Assembly: GCA_012032575.1 (NCBI GenBank)
Contig: JAAUSP010000019.1
Coordinates: forward strand, 1 to 29,150
DNA from: Anaerolineales bacterium
Lineage (GTDB): Bacteria; Chloroflexota; Anaerolineae; 4572-78; J111
Reading direction: 5' to 3'
DNA length: 29,150 bases
Part shown: positions 17,717-25,655 of the stretch, piece by piece
How positions within the stretch are numbered: the stretch's first letter is position 1
Layout of the letters: each line of letters opens with the position of its first letter
Translations under genes and position numbers: made by a program
Notes under the pieces: generated by a model
Databases searched by the model: none
What the model was told of the DNA's origin: nothing
What the model saw: only the letters and a program-made list of their open reading frames with translations

Positions 17717-18892
17717 TTACTCCGGTAGACCAACGATCAGGCTGACCGCCAGTCCATATAAATGATAATCCAAATTTTGAGTTAAATCCTTAGCCCCGGC
17801 CAAAATCTGACCACCCAGCCAGGCTACTTCCGGTGCACGCCGGAAAGGGGCCGGATCAGAGCGAAGCAGTTTATCCAGCCCCGGCAGCAGACTGCCCCCG
17901 CCGGTCAGGTATATTTTCCAGGGGAGGGGTTCCCCACCTGCGACGCTGGTTAAAAATTCCAGAACCGCATCATGCCAGCGCCAGCGTGCCCCCTGGACCT
18001 GAGCTTCCAGCCGATTTGCTTCGGAATGAGGCAGATCATCTGCCGTCCATGCTCGCTTCAAAATTTCTGCCTGGGGCATTTCCAAATTCATAGCCTGGGC
18101 CAACATTTGGGTAAAAAATGCCCCGCCAAACGGAACAAACCCGGCCGCCGCCAGCGCATTATCCTGAATCAAACAAATGTCCGTACCCGAAAGCCCCACA
18201 TCCAGAATGACCGCTTCGGCCTGGGGCGTTATCGCCGCCAGTCCCTGCGCCGAAGCCACCACATTGGCTACTTCCAAATCCAGCCGATTGGCCAGCACTT
18301 GCAGCGCCCGCAGCGCCCCGGCCTGAGCCGCCACTCCAAACACCGAAAACGACACTTCCTGGCCGGTCAAGCCCAGCCCTTCCAGCACCACATGCTCATC
18401 CAGCCGAATCCCGGCATCGGTCACGGCCAGGGCTTGCCATTGACCACCCTCAACCGGCAAACCGGCTAAACTTTGGCGCACCAGCCGCTCGGCTCTGGCT
18501 CTGAGGCCGGACAACTCTTTGGGCGTGATCGGTTCATGGGGTTTGGGGCGGGTCTGCTGGACGGTGAACAACTTGCCCACCGTCGCTCGACCCGCCAGGG
18601 CAAAAATTACATCATCCGGTACAATCTTACGACCAACTACTCCCTCGGTACTGTCCTCGGCCTGAGTCAGCGCGGCGTTGACCGGCGCTGTCACCGCCGC
18701 GGCCTCAAGCCGCCCGCCGGTAATATCGTGACCGCCCGTCTCCGCCAGGCCATAACCGATAATTTCAACTTCCGCCGTCTCCGGTGCTACCCGCACCACC
18801 AGCGCCTTGACCGTATCCCGGCCAATGTCAACCAGGCTGTAGGCCGTCGGCCTGTGTTTGCTCCCCTGAGGAAACCGGCGCAGAAATTTCAT
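17717..18892 (-). CDS. FtsA/PilM-like actin-fold ATPase
   Basis: 391 residues. Actin-like ATPase of the FtsA/PilM branch: phosphate-1 motif AYSLVDIGRDTVKALVV near residue 20, an SHS2-like insert between about 85 and 165, phosphate-2 motif AVILDVGLSGTDICLIQD near 230, and the adenosine motif IYLTGGGSLLPGLDKLL near 325. PilM anchors type IV pilus alignment proteins at the inner membrane; FtsA anchors FtsZ. No pilN/O/P/Q or ftsZ gene is adjacent and there is no obvious C-terminal amphipathic FtsA helix. The membrane partner may instead be the Baseplate_J protein encoded just downstream. The gene follows the toxin-antitoxin pair by 29 bases. The fold call is firm; the pathway is inferred. Confidence 0.8.
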   Translation of the reverse strand: MKFLRRFPQGSKHRPTAYSLVDIGRDTVKALVVRVAPETAEVEIIGYGLAETGGHDITGGRLEAAAVTAPVNAALTQAEDSTEGVVGRKIVPDDVIFALAGRATVGKLFTVQQTRPKPHEPITPKELSGLRARAERLVRQSLAGLPVEGGQWQALAVTDAGIRLDEHVVLEGLGLTGQEVSFSVFGVAAQAGALRALQVLANRLDLEVANVVASAQGLAAITPQAEAVILDVGLSGTDICLIQDNALAAAGFVPFGGAFFTQMLAQAMNLEMPQAEILKRAWTADDLPHSEANRLEAQVQGARWRWHDAVLEFLTSVAGGEPLPWKIYLTGGGSLLPGLDKLLRSDPAPFRRAPEVAWLGGQILAGAKDLTQNLDYHLYGLAVSLIVGLPE

Positions 18893-18921
18893 GGATGGTC
18901 TAAAATATCAGTTAGAAGAAA

Positions 18922-19179
18922 TTACCGATATACCTCCCGCCGATGTCTAAGACGTAGAACCGTGACCGTACGCTTTTCATCATCAATTTCGTAAATAATG
19001 CGATAAGCCCCTACTCGGATACGCCATTCGTTTTCTACGCCACGCAGCTTGGTAACACCAGACGGACGTGGATCGGTTGTTAAGGTTAGCAATTGTTTTG
19101 CCACCCGTCGCTGCCAGACAGCCTCAAGATGCTGCAAATCGTTCTTGGCCGTTTTACCCAGCAAAACTTGGTAGGTCAT
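18922..19179 (-). CDS. RelE/ParE-family toxin
   Basis: 85 residues, typical length. Features of the RelE superfamily: YQVLLGKTAKNDLQHL at the start, RRVAKQLLTL, GVTKLRGVENEWRIRVGAYRIIYEID in the middle, and the closing HRREVYR. In RelE these basic and aromatic residues position and cleave mRNA in the ribosomal A site. The ATG overlaps the antitoxin stop by four bases, so the two are translationally coupled. Gene order is antitoxin first, toxin second. It sits inside the alaS series rather than in a mobile region. Confidence 0.9.
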   Translation of the reverse strand: MTYQVLLGKTAKNDLQHLEAVWQRRVAKQLLTLTTDPRPSGVTKLRGVENEWRIRVGAYRIIYEIDDEKRTVTVLRLRHRREVYR

Positions 19180-19472
19180 CGCGGGGCAGCATCTTCTTCC
19201 ATTTCAATCCCCAGTTCGGCCAAAACCTCGGCTAATGCTTTGGGGGGATCATCTCCCTGTTCTGCTTTTGCTTCTTCGGCCAACAAGTGATCTACGGCAT
19301 CTTGCAAATATTTTGGCAGCAATTCCCAATCTACATTATCCGCCAGGAAACGGAGAAAAGTTTGATAATCGGCATAACTGAGAATGACCTCGACAATTTC
19401 GCCTCGATCATTTTGCACCATTTTAGGCGGAATACTAAAAGCGACAGCAGCTTCTTTGATTTTTTTACCCAT
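19176..19472 (-). CDS. Antitoxin of the RelE-type pair
   Basis: About 98 residues from the ATG at 19472 (MGKKIKEAAVAFSIPPK), which has GGGGTG six bases upstream; a longer in-frame reading to 19523 would overlap alaS and is less likely. The N-terminal half (VQNDRGEIVEVILSYADYQTFLRFL) resembles Phd/YefM-like antitoxins. The C-terminal half is strongly acidic (LLAEEAKAEQGDDPP, GIEMEEDAAPR), as expected for toxin-binding tails. It starts four bases after the alaS stop and overlaps the toxin start by four. The exact antitoxin family is uncertain; the role is well supported by position and size. Confidence 0.8.
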   Translation of the reverse strand: MGKKIKEAAVAFSIPPKMVQNDRGEIVEVILSYADYQTFLRFLADNVDWELLPKYLQDAVDHLLAEEAKAEQGDDPPKALAEVLAELGIEMEEDAAPR

Positions 19473-19476
19473 TCTG

Positions 19477-22209
19477 TCACCCCACCGCCTCACTGACCAG
19501 ACTATCCACCTTTGCCAGCGCATCGCCTAAATAGGCTGCATCCTTGCCGCCGGCCTGAGCCATAGTCGGTTTGCCGCCACCGCCACCGCCGACGATCTGG
19601 GCTACCTCTTTGATCAGCTTGCCGGCGTGCAGTCCGCGTTTGACCAGATCATCCGTTACGGTGGCAATAATGGTGGGCTTGCCTTCCAGTACTGCCCCCA
19701 ACACCACCACGCCCGACCCCAGCCGGTCGCGGAACCAGTCGCTCATTTCGCGCAGCAAGGTCACGTCAGGTGTGTCAACTTGCAGCGAGATAACTTTGAT
19801 ACCCTTGATCTCGTGGGTTTTGGCCAAAAGCCGTTCGAATTCAACCCGGGCCAGCTTGCGCTGTAATTCGCGCAGTTTCTTTTCCTGCTCCTGCACCTGG
19901 GCCATCAGCGAGATCGAACGGCGATACACTTCTTCCGGGGTTACGCCCAAAAAGGCCGCCGTTTGCTCCAGCGTGACCAGCCGGCCCTGGATCAACTCCT
20001 GCGCCGCCCGTCCGGTAACAGCCTCGATGCGGCGCACCCCTGCCGCCGCGCTGCCCTCGCTGGTAACATGCAGTGCGCCAATCTGGGCGGTTCTATCTAC
20101 GTGCGTGCCGCCGCACAATTCGCGGCTGTAGGCCTGACTCTCGGCCCCAATCTGTACCACCCGCACGATGTCGCCGTACTTTTCGCCGAACAGAGCCATA
20201 ATCTCGCCGCCAACAATGGCCTGTTTTAAGGCATTGTAACTTTTCTGAGTAGCCTTCACCGGAAAATCGGCCAGGATGGCTTCATTCACCGCCCGCTCGA
20301 TCTCATCCAGTTCCGATTGGCTGACCATCTGGGTATGGCTAAAGTCAAACCGCAGCCGATCGGGGGCCACCAGCGAGCCGGCCTGGGCGACGTGTTCGCC
20401 CAGCACCCGGCGCAGTTCGCGGTGCAGCACGTGAGTGGCGGTGTGATTGCGCATAATGTCCCAGCGGCGCTCGTAATCCACAATCGCCCAGGCCGGGTCG
20501 CCACTGGTGATGGTCCCCTCCGTGATAATCCCCCGATGAACGATCAAGCCGTTGACCGGCTTGGCCACCTCGCCGACTTCCATCGTCCATTTGGGCGCGG
20601 CTTCGGGGTTGGCATAGTGGACAATTTCGCCCACATCCCCCATCTGGCCGCCCGACTCGATGTAAAAGGGTGTCGCCGCCAGCACCAGCTCGATTTTCTG
20701 CCCTTCCCCAGCAGTGGGGACCACCGTCCCATCGCGCAAAATAGTGACCACCAAACTGGGCAGTTCCGTGCCATCGTAGGGGTTGTAAACCACGCCGCTT
20801 TCCGGCAGTTTGCCGTCGCTTTTAAGCCGCTCGAACAGGCTGGCGTAGACTTGCAGCGCATCCACCGCAATTTCGCCAATCTTGTCGCCGCCCGATATTT
20901 CGGTGTGGCGATCAAACGCCTTTTCGTAGCCGGCCTCGTCCAGAGTGAACCCATACTCTTCGTCGGCAATAATGCGGGTCAAATCCTTGGGGAAGCCGAA
21001 GGTGGCATAGAGCTTGAAGACATCGTCGCCGGGGATCTGCTTTTTGCCCGCCGCTTTCAGCTTTTCGACCAGCCCGGCGATGAGTTCCAGTCCATTGGTA
21101 AAGGTTTTCAGGAAACGCTCTTCTTCCTGGATAATCACATTGAGGATAAATTGGCGGCGTGCCTTCAGTTCGATGTAATGATCGCCCATCTCCTCGATCA
21201 CCTTTTCGGCGATTTTAGCCAGGAAGGAACCCTCAAAGCCGGCCAGCCGGCCATACCGGGCCGCCCGCCGCAAAATGAGCCGCAGCACCGAGGCCCGCCC
21301 TTCGTTACCGGGCATCACGCCGTCGCCGATCATAAAGGTAATGGCCCGCCCGTGGTCGGCAATCACCCGGTAGGCAATCAGATGCTGCTGCATCTGCGTC
21401 TCGGAATGGCCCAGCAGCGCCTGGATGTGGCGCATAATCGGCATAAATAAATCGGTTTCGTAATTGGCCCGCTTGTTCTGCACCACCGAGACAATCCGCT
21501 CCAGGCCCATGCCGGTATCCACGCCCGGTTTGGGCAGCGGGGTGCGGGTGCCGTCGGGAGCCTGGTTGAACTGCATAAACACCAGGTTCCAGATTTCCAG
21601 CCAGCGCTCGCAGCCGTTATCCAAAAGCACCGAGCAGTCGGGCTGGCCGCAGGTGCAAAACTCTTGGCCCCAATCGTAATGCAGCTCTGAGGTGGGACCG
21701 CAGGGGCCGACATCGGCCATTTGCCAGAAGTTGGTTTTATCGCCCATACGATAGACCCGCGCCGGGTCAATGCCCATCTCTTTGGTCCACAGGTCAAAGG
21801 CCTCATCGTCGCCGGTGTGGACGGTGTAATAGAGCCGATCGGGAGAAATTCCATAAGACTTGGTCAAACATTCATAGGCAAAGCGGATGGCGTCGCGCTT
21901 GAAGTAATCGCCCAGGGAAAAGTTGCCCAGCATCTCAAAAAAGGTATGGTGGCGCGGCGAAGGGCCGACATTTTCCAGGTCGTTGTGCTTGCCGGAAACG
22001 CGCATGCACTTCTGCGAGGTGGTAGCCCGTTTGTAAGGCCGCTCTTCCAGCCCCAAAAAGGCATCCTTAAACTGGACCATCCCGGCGTTGGTAAAAAGCA
22101 GGGTCGGGTCGTCAGCCGGTATCAGCGACGAGCTGGCTACAATGGTGTGTTTATTTTCTTCAAAGTAATCTAAAAACGCCTGCCGAATTTGGGCACTGGT
22201 CATAGTCAT
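19477..22209 (-). CDS. alaS: Alanine--tRNA ligase
   Basis: 910 residues, slightly longer than the usual 870-880. The class II catalytic core is at the start (IRQAFLDYFEENKHTIVASSSLIP, LLFTNAGMVQFKDAFLG, PRHHTFFEMLGNFSLGDYFK). A Cys-rich insert (CTCGQPDC) precedes WNLVFMQFNQ, and motif 3 is in DTGMGLERI. The editing domain has HTATHVLHRELR and CGGTHVDRTAQIG, giving the zinc-binding His/His/Cys/His set. A coiled coil and DHHA1 domain with GGGGGGKPTMAQAGGKD close it. It charges tRNA-Ala and clears mischarged Ser/Gly. The start at 22209 has AGAGG eight bases upstream; an ATG two codons in is also possible. A heptamer hairpin lies in its leader. The toxin-antitoxin pair follows almost without a gap. 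Confidence 0.97.
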   Translation of the reverse strand: MTMTSAQIRQAFLDYFEENKHTIVASSSLIPADDPTLLFTNAGMVQFKDAFLGLEERPYKRATTSQKCMRVSGKHNDLENVGPSPRHHTFFEMLGNFSLGDYFKRDAIRFAYECLTKSYGISPDRLYYTVHTGDDEAFDLWTKEMGIDPARVYRMGDKTNFWQMADVGPCGPTSELHYDWGQEFCTCGQPDCSVLLDNGCERWLEIWNLVFMQFNQAPDGTRTPLPKPGVDTGMGLERIVSVVQNKRANYETDLFMPIMRHIQALLGHSETQMQQHLIAYRVIADHGRAITFMIGDGVMPGNEGRASVLRLILRRAARYGRLAGFEGSFLAKIAEKVIEEMGDHYIELKARRQFILNVIIQEEERFLKTFTNGLELIAGLVEKLKAAGKKQIPGDDVFKLYATFGFPKDLTRIIADEEYGFTLDEAGYEKAFDRHTEISGGDKIGEIAVDALQVYASLFERLKSDGKLPESGVVYNPYDGTELPSLVVTILRDGTVVPTAGEGQKIELVLAATPFYIESGGQMGDVGEIVHYANPEAAPKWTMEVGEVAKPVNGLIVHRGIITEGTITSGDPAWAIVDYERRWDIMRNHTATHVLHRELRRVLGEHVAQAGSLVAPDRLRFDFSHTQMVSQSELDEIERAVNEAILADFPVKATQKSYNALKQAIVGGEIMALFGEKYGDIVRVVQIGAESQAYSRELCGGTHVDRTAQIGALHVTSEGSAAAGVRRIEAVTGRAAQELIQGRLVTLEQTAAFLGVTPEEVYRRSISLMAQVQEQEKKLRELQRKLARVEFERLLAKTHEIKGIKVISLQVDTPDVTLLREMSDWFRDRLGSGVVVLGAVLEGKPTIIATVTDDLVKRGLHAGKLIKEVAQIVGGGGGGKPTMAQAGGKDAAYLGDALAKVDSLVSEAVG

Positions 22210-22224
22210 AGGGTTTTACCTCTG

Positions 22225-22300
22225 GGGAGTAGGGAGTAGGGAGTAGGAAGTAAGGAGTAAGGATTCTTTTCCCTACTCCCTACTCCCTACTCCTTATTCC
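22225..22300. repeat. Hairpin of GGGAGTA heptamer repeats in the alaS leader
   Basis: The left arm (22225-22263) is a run of GGGAGTA units decaying to GGAAGTA and AGGAGTA. The right arm (about 22269-22300) is the matching run of TACTCCC units. The loop is about 5-6 bases of TTCTT. It lies 15-90 bases before alaS on its 5' side and could fold in the alaS transcript as a long stem. Confidence 0.75.
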
Positions 22301-22391
22301 TAGATTTGCTACTAAATTCTAGTCTATTTGGGGGGCGATGTCAATTAAGCTGGATTTAGCGCAGGTTGGGCGGCGAAAGCCCAAAATCCTA

Positions 22392-22420
22392 TTTCTTCTC
22401 TATTCAAACCCGTGTATAAT
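22392..22420 (+). promoter_or_regulatory. Possible promoter of the potassium channel gene
   Basis: TATAAT at 22415-22420, 17 bases after a weak -35 (TTTCTT, 22392-22397), about 75 bases before the gene start. Plausible sigma-70-type promoter. Confidence 0.4.
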
Positions 22421-22494
22421 GCTGACACGTCAGGCTGTACCTCCACGCAGTTCATATTAAAATCCAGGCGAATAGATAGAATCTCAGGTTAAGC

Positions 22495-23304
22495 ATGGGA
22501 AAACAGATTCGATTTTTGGCCCTGTTGCTGTTAATTAGTTTTGCCTTGACCACGTCGCTGTTTTGGGTGTATGAGCACCCGGTCAACCCCGGTATTGAGT
22601 CCTTTGGCGATGTGGTCTGGTGGTGGGTGGTCAGTTCCACTACGGTGGGCTATGGCGACATAGCGCCCCACACCACCCAGGGGCGGATTGCCGCTGCGAT
22701 AACGTTTATTGTGGGCATTTACCTTTATACTAATTTCATCACCCTCACCGCCAATTCGGTGGACCAGTTTGTTAACCGTGACCGTCTCGGTATGGCCCCG
22801 ATCAAAGCCAAAAACCACCTGGTCATCTGCGAGTACACCGCCTTTGCCGACGAACTGCTGCAAGTGCTGCACCACTACCCGGAATTGGCCCAGCGTGAAG
22901 CCGTCATTATCTCCGATCTGGTCACGGTCAATCCCTATCCGCAATATCACTTTGTGCGCGGCGTGCCGATCAGCCCGGCGGCACTACAGCAGGCCAATAT
23001 CGGCGCGGCAGCTTACATCTTTGTTTTTGCCAATGCCCGTTTTCAGGAGCCTGACTTAAAAACGCTGCATACGGTTTCGCGCATCCAGAAGCTAAACAAT
23101 CACGCCACCATCTTTGTCGAGATGCACAAACCCAAATCCGAATTTACCCAGCATTTGCAGGGCCATATCGTGGTGTTGGACAGCAAAAAGCTGCTGGAGT
23201 CGGTGCTGCGCCACGAAGCGCTTGATTTATCGGCTTATTTCCCCCGTACAGACGATATGCCTACCCAAGTCGCTGCTCCCCGCGAAGCTGTGTCGGAGGG
23301 GTAA
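22495..23304 (+). CDS. Two-helix potassium channel with degenerate RCK-like domain
   Basis: 269 residues. Helix 1 is at about 6-26 (FLALLLLISFALTTSLFWVY), a pore helix plus selectivity filter at about 38-60 (WWWVVSSTTVGYGDIAP, the TVGYGD signature), and helix 2 at about 65-90 (AAAITFIVGIYLYTNFITLTA). A cytoplasmic part follows like the MthK/TrkA_N Rossmann domain: NHLVICEYTAFADELLQVL is where GxGxxG should be, and AVIISDL is the second strand. The glycine-rich dinucleotide loop is replaced by CEYTAF, so NAD or ATP binding as in TrkA is doubtful. No TrkA_C domain follows. It probably forms a tetrameric channel. The gene stands alone and ends at a hairpin. Confidence 0.9.
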   Translation: MGKQIRFLALLLLISFALTTSLFWVYEHPVNPGIESFGDVVWWWVVSSTTVGYGDIAPHTTQGRIAAAITFIVGIYLYTNFITLTANSVDQFVNRDRLGMAPIKAKNHLVICEYTAFADELLQVLHHYPELAQREAVIISDLVTVNPYPQYHFVRGVPISPAALQQANIGAAAYIFVFANARFQEPDLKTLHTVSRIQKLNNHATIFVEMHKPKSEFTQHLQGHIVVLDSKKLLESVLRHEALDLSAYFPRTDDMPTQVAAPREAVSEG

Positions 23305-23307
23305 AAC

Positions 23308-23364
23308 AGGAGTCCCAAAGCTTGCTTTGGGTTCAGTGAGGAGCAAAGCAAACTTTGGACTCCT
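23308..23364 (+). repeat. Imperfect inverted repeat after the channel gene, terminator-like
   Basis: Arms 23308-23329 and 23344-23364 begin AGGAGTCC and end GGACTCCT, pairing over about 20 bases with two or three mismatches. It starts four bases after the channel stop codon. No T-run follows, so it is either a Rho-independent terminator of weak type or a dispersed repeat that also blocks mRNA decay. Confidence 0.6.
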
Positions 23365-23397
23365 CGAAGATAACTAAGATGTTCAGATAATGTTTTG

Positions 23398-23482
23398 GGT
23401 AGGGGCACGGCCTTCCCCCAAGGGGAGGCGAAGCGCTCTGCGCCTGCCCCACCAGGGGCGACCGCAAGGGTACGCCCCTACC
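23398..23482. repeat. Palindromic intergenic element with GGTAGGGGC ends
   Basis: GGTAGGGGC at 23398-23406 and its exact complement GCCCCTACC at 23474-23482 enclose smaller hairpins (CTTCCCCCAAGGGGAG; GGGCGACCGCAAGGG). Elements of this build are commonly scattered between genes of Chloroflexota and related environmental genomes; that comparison is from memory. Confidence 0.65.
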
Positions 23483-23510
23483 AAATTCAAAATGTTTTTC
23501 TGAATATCTA

Positions 23511-23547
23511 TATAAATAAAAAGACCCCGCTGATCAGGCGGGGTCTT
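23511..23547 (-). terminator. Rho-independent terminator of msrPQ
   Basis: Perfect 10-base stem AAGACCCCGC (23521-23530) with GCGGGGTCTT (23538-23547) and a seven-base loop. Read on the minus strand it is followed by TTTATTTATA. It lies 16 bases after the msrQ stop. Confidence 0.85.
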
Positions 23548-23563
23548 GTGTAATATTATGAAG

Positions 23564-24205
23564 CTAAACAACTACAGTCCGGGTGCGGCGCTCCTTTTTG
23601 AAGCGGCTGCGGAAATGGGTGACAGCTTTACGTATCGCCGGCAAGCGCAGGATGAGTAATAAGCCAATCGCCGCCCCGTACAACAGCGGCTCGCGGATGT
23701 CGGCTTTGACCAGCCAGACATAATGCACCACCGCCAAAATACCGGCCAAATAAACCCAACGATGCAGCCGCTTCCAGTTTTTGCCCAGCCGGCGCATCCA
23801 GCCCTGGGTTGAAGTAACGGCCAGCGGCAGCAAAATCAAAAAGGCGGCAAATCCAACCAGGGCATAACGCTTCTCAAAGATTGCTTCGTATAATAGTCCC
23901 CAATTAAAACCGTAATCCAGGCCGATAAAGGTCAGAAAGTGGAGGCACACGTACAGAAAAGCGTACAGTCCCAGCGGCTTGCGCAAGGGCAGCACCTGCT
24001 TGAATCCGAACAGCGTATTCACCGGGGTGCAGGCCAGCGATAATACCAGCAAAATCAAGGCCGGCTTGCCGGTCCGAAAAGTAATATCCTGGATCGGATT
24101 GACCGTCAGGTTGTCAAACCAGTAATCCCACAGCAGCCAGATGAGCGGTATGACCGCTCCCACGTGGGTTAGAATGCGCAGCCAGTTTCGTTTCAATGTG
24201 TCCAT
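23564..24205 (-). CDS. msrQ: Haem-binding membrane subunit of methionine sulfoxide reductase MsrPQ
   Basis: 213 residues with about six transmembrane helices; ferric-reductase-like (YedZ/MsrQ) family. Recognisable segments are the ITFRTGKPALILLVLSLACTPV start of helix 2, PLRKPLGLYAFLYVCLHFLTF with a haem-ligand histidine, AVTSTQGWMRRLGKNWKRLHRWVYLAGILAVVHYVWL with two more histidines, and a basic C-terminus. MsrQ passes electrons from the quinone pool or a cytoplasmic flavin reductase to periplasmic MsrP for repair of oxidised methionines. It is downstream of msrP on the same strand, though about 200 bases and an interspersed element separate them, and it ends at a strong terminator. Confidence 0.93.
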   Translation of the reverse strand: MDTLKRNWLRILTHVGAVIPLIWLLWDYWFDNLTVNPIQDITFRTGKPALILLVLSLACTPVNTLFGFKQVLPLRKPLGLYAFLYVCLHFLTFIGLDYGFNWGLLYEAIFEKRYALVGFAAFLILLPLAVTSTQGWMRRLGKNWKRLHRWVYLAGILAVVHYVWLVKADIREPLLYGAAIGLLLILRLPAIRKAVTHFRSRFKKERRTRTVVV

Positions 24206-24235
24206 AAATGCCTTTTAGAAGTAAGAAATTAGAAG

Positions 24236-24364
24236 GTAACTGCTCCCCCTCATGTCATTTCGAGGCTGAAAGCCGAGATATCTCGTAATTCGTAGTTTGC
24301 AGACAACGGTTTCAAAGATTTCTCGCTCCTAACGTCGCTCGAAATGACAGGGCTGAGTAGTTAC
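24236..24364. repeat. Interspersed element copy B between msrP and msrQ
   Basis: The ends match copy A: GTAACTGCTCCCCC (24236-24249) and GCTGAGTAGTTAC (24352-24364), flanked by TAAGAAAT and its complement. The core differs: it has an 11-base perfect inverted repeat GTCATTTCGAG (24254-24264) / CTCGAAATGAC (24338-24348) and AGATTTCTCGC, a motif family seen in many environmental bacterial genomes. No coding capacity. Confidence 0.75.
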
Positions 24365-24401
24365 CCGACCACTTCTTATTTCTTATTTGCAAAATCTTAT
24401 T

Positions 24402-25343
24402 TTAGTAGTTGGCCCTCAAATCCATATCCTTATAAAGATACGCCACTTCCTCTTCATAGCCGTTGAAGGGCAGGGTATCGCGCCGGCCAAATTCGCCGAT
24501 GCGGCGCTCGCTGGCTTGCGACCAGCGCGGGTGATCTACCATAGGATTGACGTTGGCGTAAAAACCGTACTCGTTGGGCGCGGCGGCCATCCACAGCGAC
24601 GTCGGTTGTTCGGCTACCAGCTCAATCTTAACGATGGATTTGATGCTTTTGAAGCCGTATTTCCACGGCACCACCAGGCGAATAGGTGCGCCGCTTTGGG
24701 GTAATAATTCCTTGCCGTACAGCCCGGTGGACAAAATCGCCAGGTCGTTCATGGCTTCGTCGAGGCGCAAACCCTCGGCGTAGGGCCAGGTATACCAGGC
24801 GCTGTCCTGGCCGGGCATCTGCTCCGGGTCGTACAAGGTTTCAAAGCGCACATACTTGGCCTGCGAGGTCGGCTCCACTTCCTTTAGCAATTCGGCCAGG
24901 GGAAAGCCCAGCCAGGGGATAACCATAGACCAGGCTTCCACACAGCGCAGGCGATAGATGCGCTCTTGCTGGGTGAATTTCTTGAGCATATCTTCAAAGC
25001 CAAAGGTCATCGGCTTGTTGACCAGCCCACCGACCTCAACCGTCCAGGGCGAAGTTTTGAAATCTTTGGACAGCGAAGCCACAGCCTCTTTGCTTGTCGA
25101 GAACTCGTAAAAATTATTGTAATTGGTAACGGACGCAAAGGGGGTCAGCTCATCCCCCAACTCGTCGGCGGTGGTGCTGATTTTCAAGTCTTTGGGCGTT
25201 TCCTCTTTCACCGCGCTGGTCTGCGTGCCACACGCCGCCAGCAGCGCCGAACTGGCCGCCAATGCCCCAATCCCAACCATAAATCTGCGCCGGGATAGAT
25301 AGATATGCTCCGAGGTAATCTCAGATGAGCGGATTTTTGTCAT
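24402..25343 (-). CDS. msrP: Periplasmic molybdopterin methionine sulfoxide reductase subunit
   Basis: 313 residues from the ATG at 25343, fixed by AAGGAGG four bases upstream; a longer in-frame reading to 25436 has no such site. The N-terminus has a Tat signal ([22 protein letters not shown]) whose end also fits a lipobox, so the protein may be exported folded and then lipid-anchored. The body is the sulfite-oxidase-like fold of MsrP/YedY. The molybdenum-ligand Cys is in [20 protein letters not shown], and [23 protein letters not shown] and [11 protein letters not shown] bind the cofactor and form the core. It reduces methionine sulfoxide in envelope proteins using electrons from MsrQ. Confidence 0.95.
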   Translation of the reverse strand: MTKIRSSEITSEHIYLSRRRFMVGIGALAASSALLAACGTQTSAVKEETPKDLKISTTADELGDELTPFASVTNYNNFYEFSTSKEAVASLSKDFKTSPWTVEVGGLVNKPMTFGFEDMLKKFTQQERIYRLRCVEAWSMVIPWLGFPLAELLKEVEPTSQAKYVRFETLYDPEQMPGQDSAWYTWPYAEGLRLDEAMNDLAILSTGLYGKELLPQSGAPIRLVVPWKYGFKSIKSIVKIELVAEQPTSLWMAAAPNEYGFYANVNPMVDHPRWSQASERRIGEFGRRDTLPFNGYEEEVAYLYKDMDLRANY

Positions 25344-25347
25344 AATT

Positions 25348-25354
25348 CCTCCTT
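25348..25354 (-). promoter_or_regulatory. Ribosome binding site fixing the msrP start
   Basis: AAGGAGG on the minus strand, four bases before the ATG at 25343. It rules out the in-frame start 31 codons upstream. Confidence 0.75.
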
Positions 25355-25400
25355 TATACCAGCATAGTCTGGCAGCACGAACATTTGTTACATTTAAGAA

Positions 25401-25470
25401 GGGAGATTGGAGATTGGAGATTAAAATAATCTCCAATCTCTAATCTCTAATCTCCAATCTCTAACTCTCC
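25401..25470. repeat. Hairpin of GGAGATT heptamer repeats
   Basis: The left arm is three units of GGAGATT (25402-25422). The right arm is a longer run of AATCTCC/AATCTCT units (25427-25470). The loop is only a few A/T bases. The right side has more units than the left, consistent with slippage. Confidence 0.75.
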
Positions 25471-25585
25471 TGACTATAAATCAACTTTATTACCAAATTA
25501 TTAAGCGCCCTAAATTGGCAACAACTTCCAAAATTGGTATCATGCGGCTGATAGGTGTAGGCATGAGAAGTAAATCACCCGTTTG

Positions 25586-25632
25586 AGGAGATTGGAGCTT
25601 CGGAATTAATAATCTCCAATCTCTAATCTCTC
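25586..25632. repeat. Second GGAGATT-type hairpin
   Basis: GAGGAGATTGGAG at 25586-25598 pairs with AATCTCCAATCTC at about 25611-25623, followed by an extra TAATCTC unit. It shares its right arm almost exactly with the hairpin at 25401 and lies 24 bases before the LysM gene. Confidence 0.7.
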
Positions 25633-25655
25633 TTTGTTAGCTCTGGAGCCAGTCC

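Larger units (their letters stand above)
25355..25655. other. Divergent intergenic region of msrP and the LysM gene
   Basis: About 300 bases with no supported gene. It holds two hairpins made of GGAGATT heptamers (25401-25470 and 25586-25632) separated by about 115 bases of AT-rich sequence that must contain promoters for both directions. Confidence 0.6.

Noticed and set aside
20317..21450. A 377-codon open frame on the plus strand opposite alaS
   Set aside because: It lies wholly antisense to a clear alanine-tRNA ligase, is rich in His, Gly and Arg from reversed common codons, and shows no domain.
22225..25632. Repeat clusters considered as CRISPR arrays
   Set aside because: Units are about seven bases, contiguous and inverted, with no unique spacers and no cas genes.
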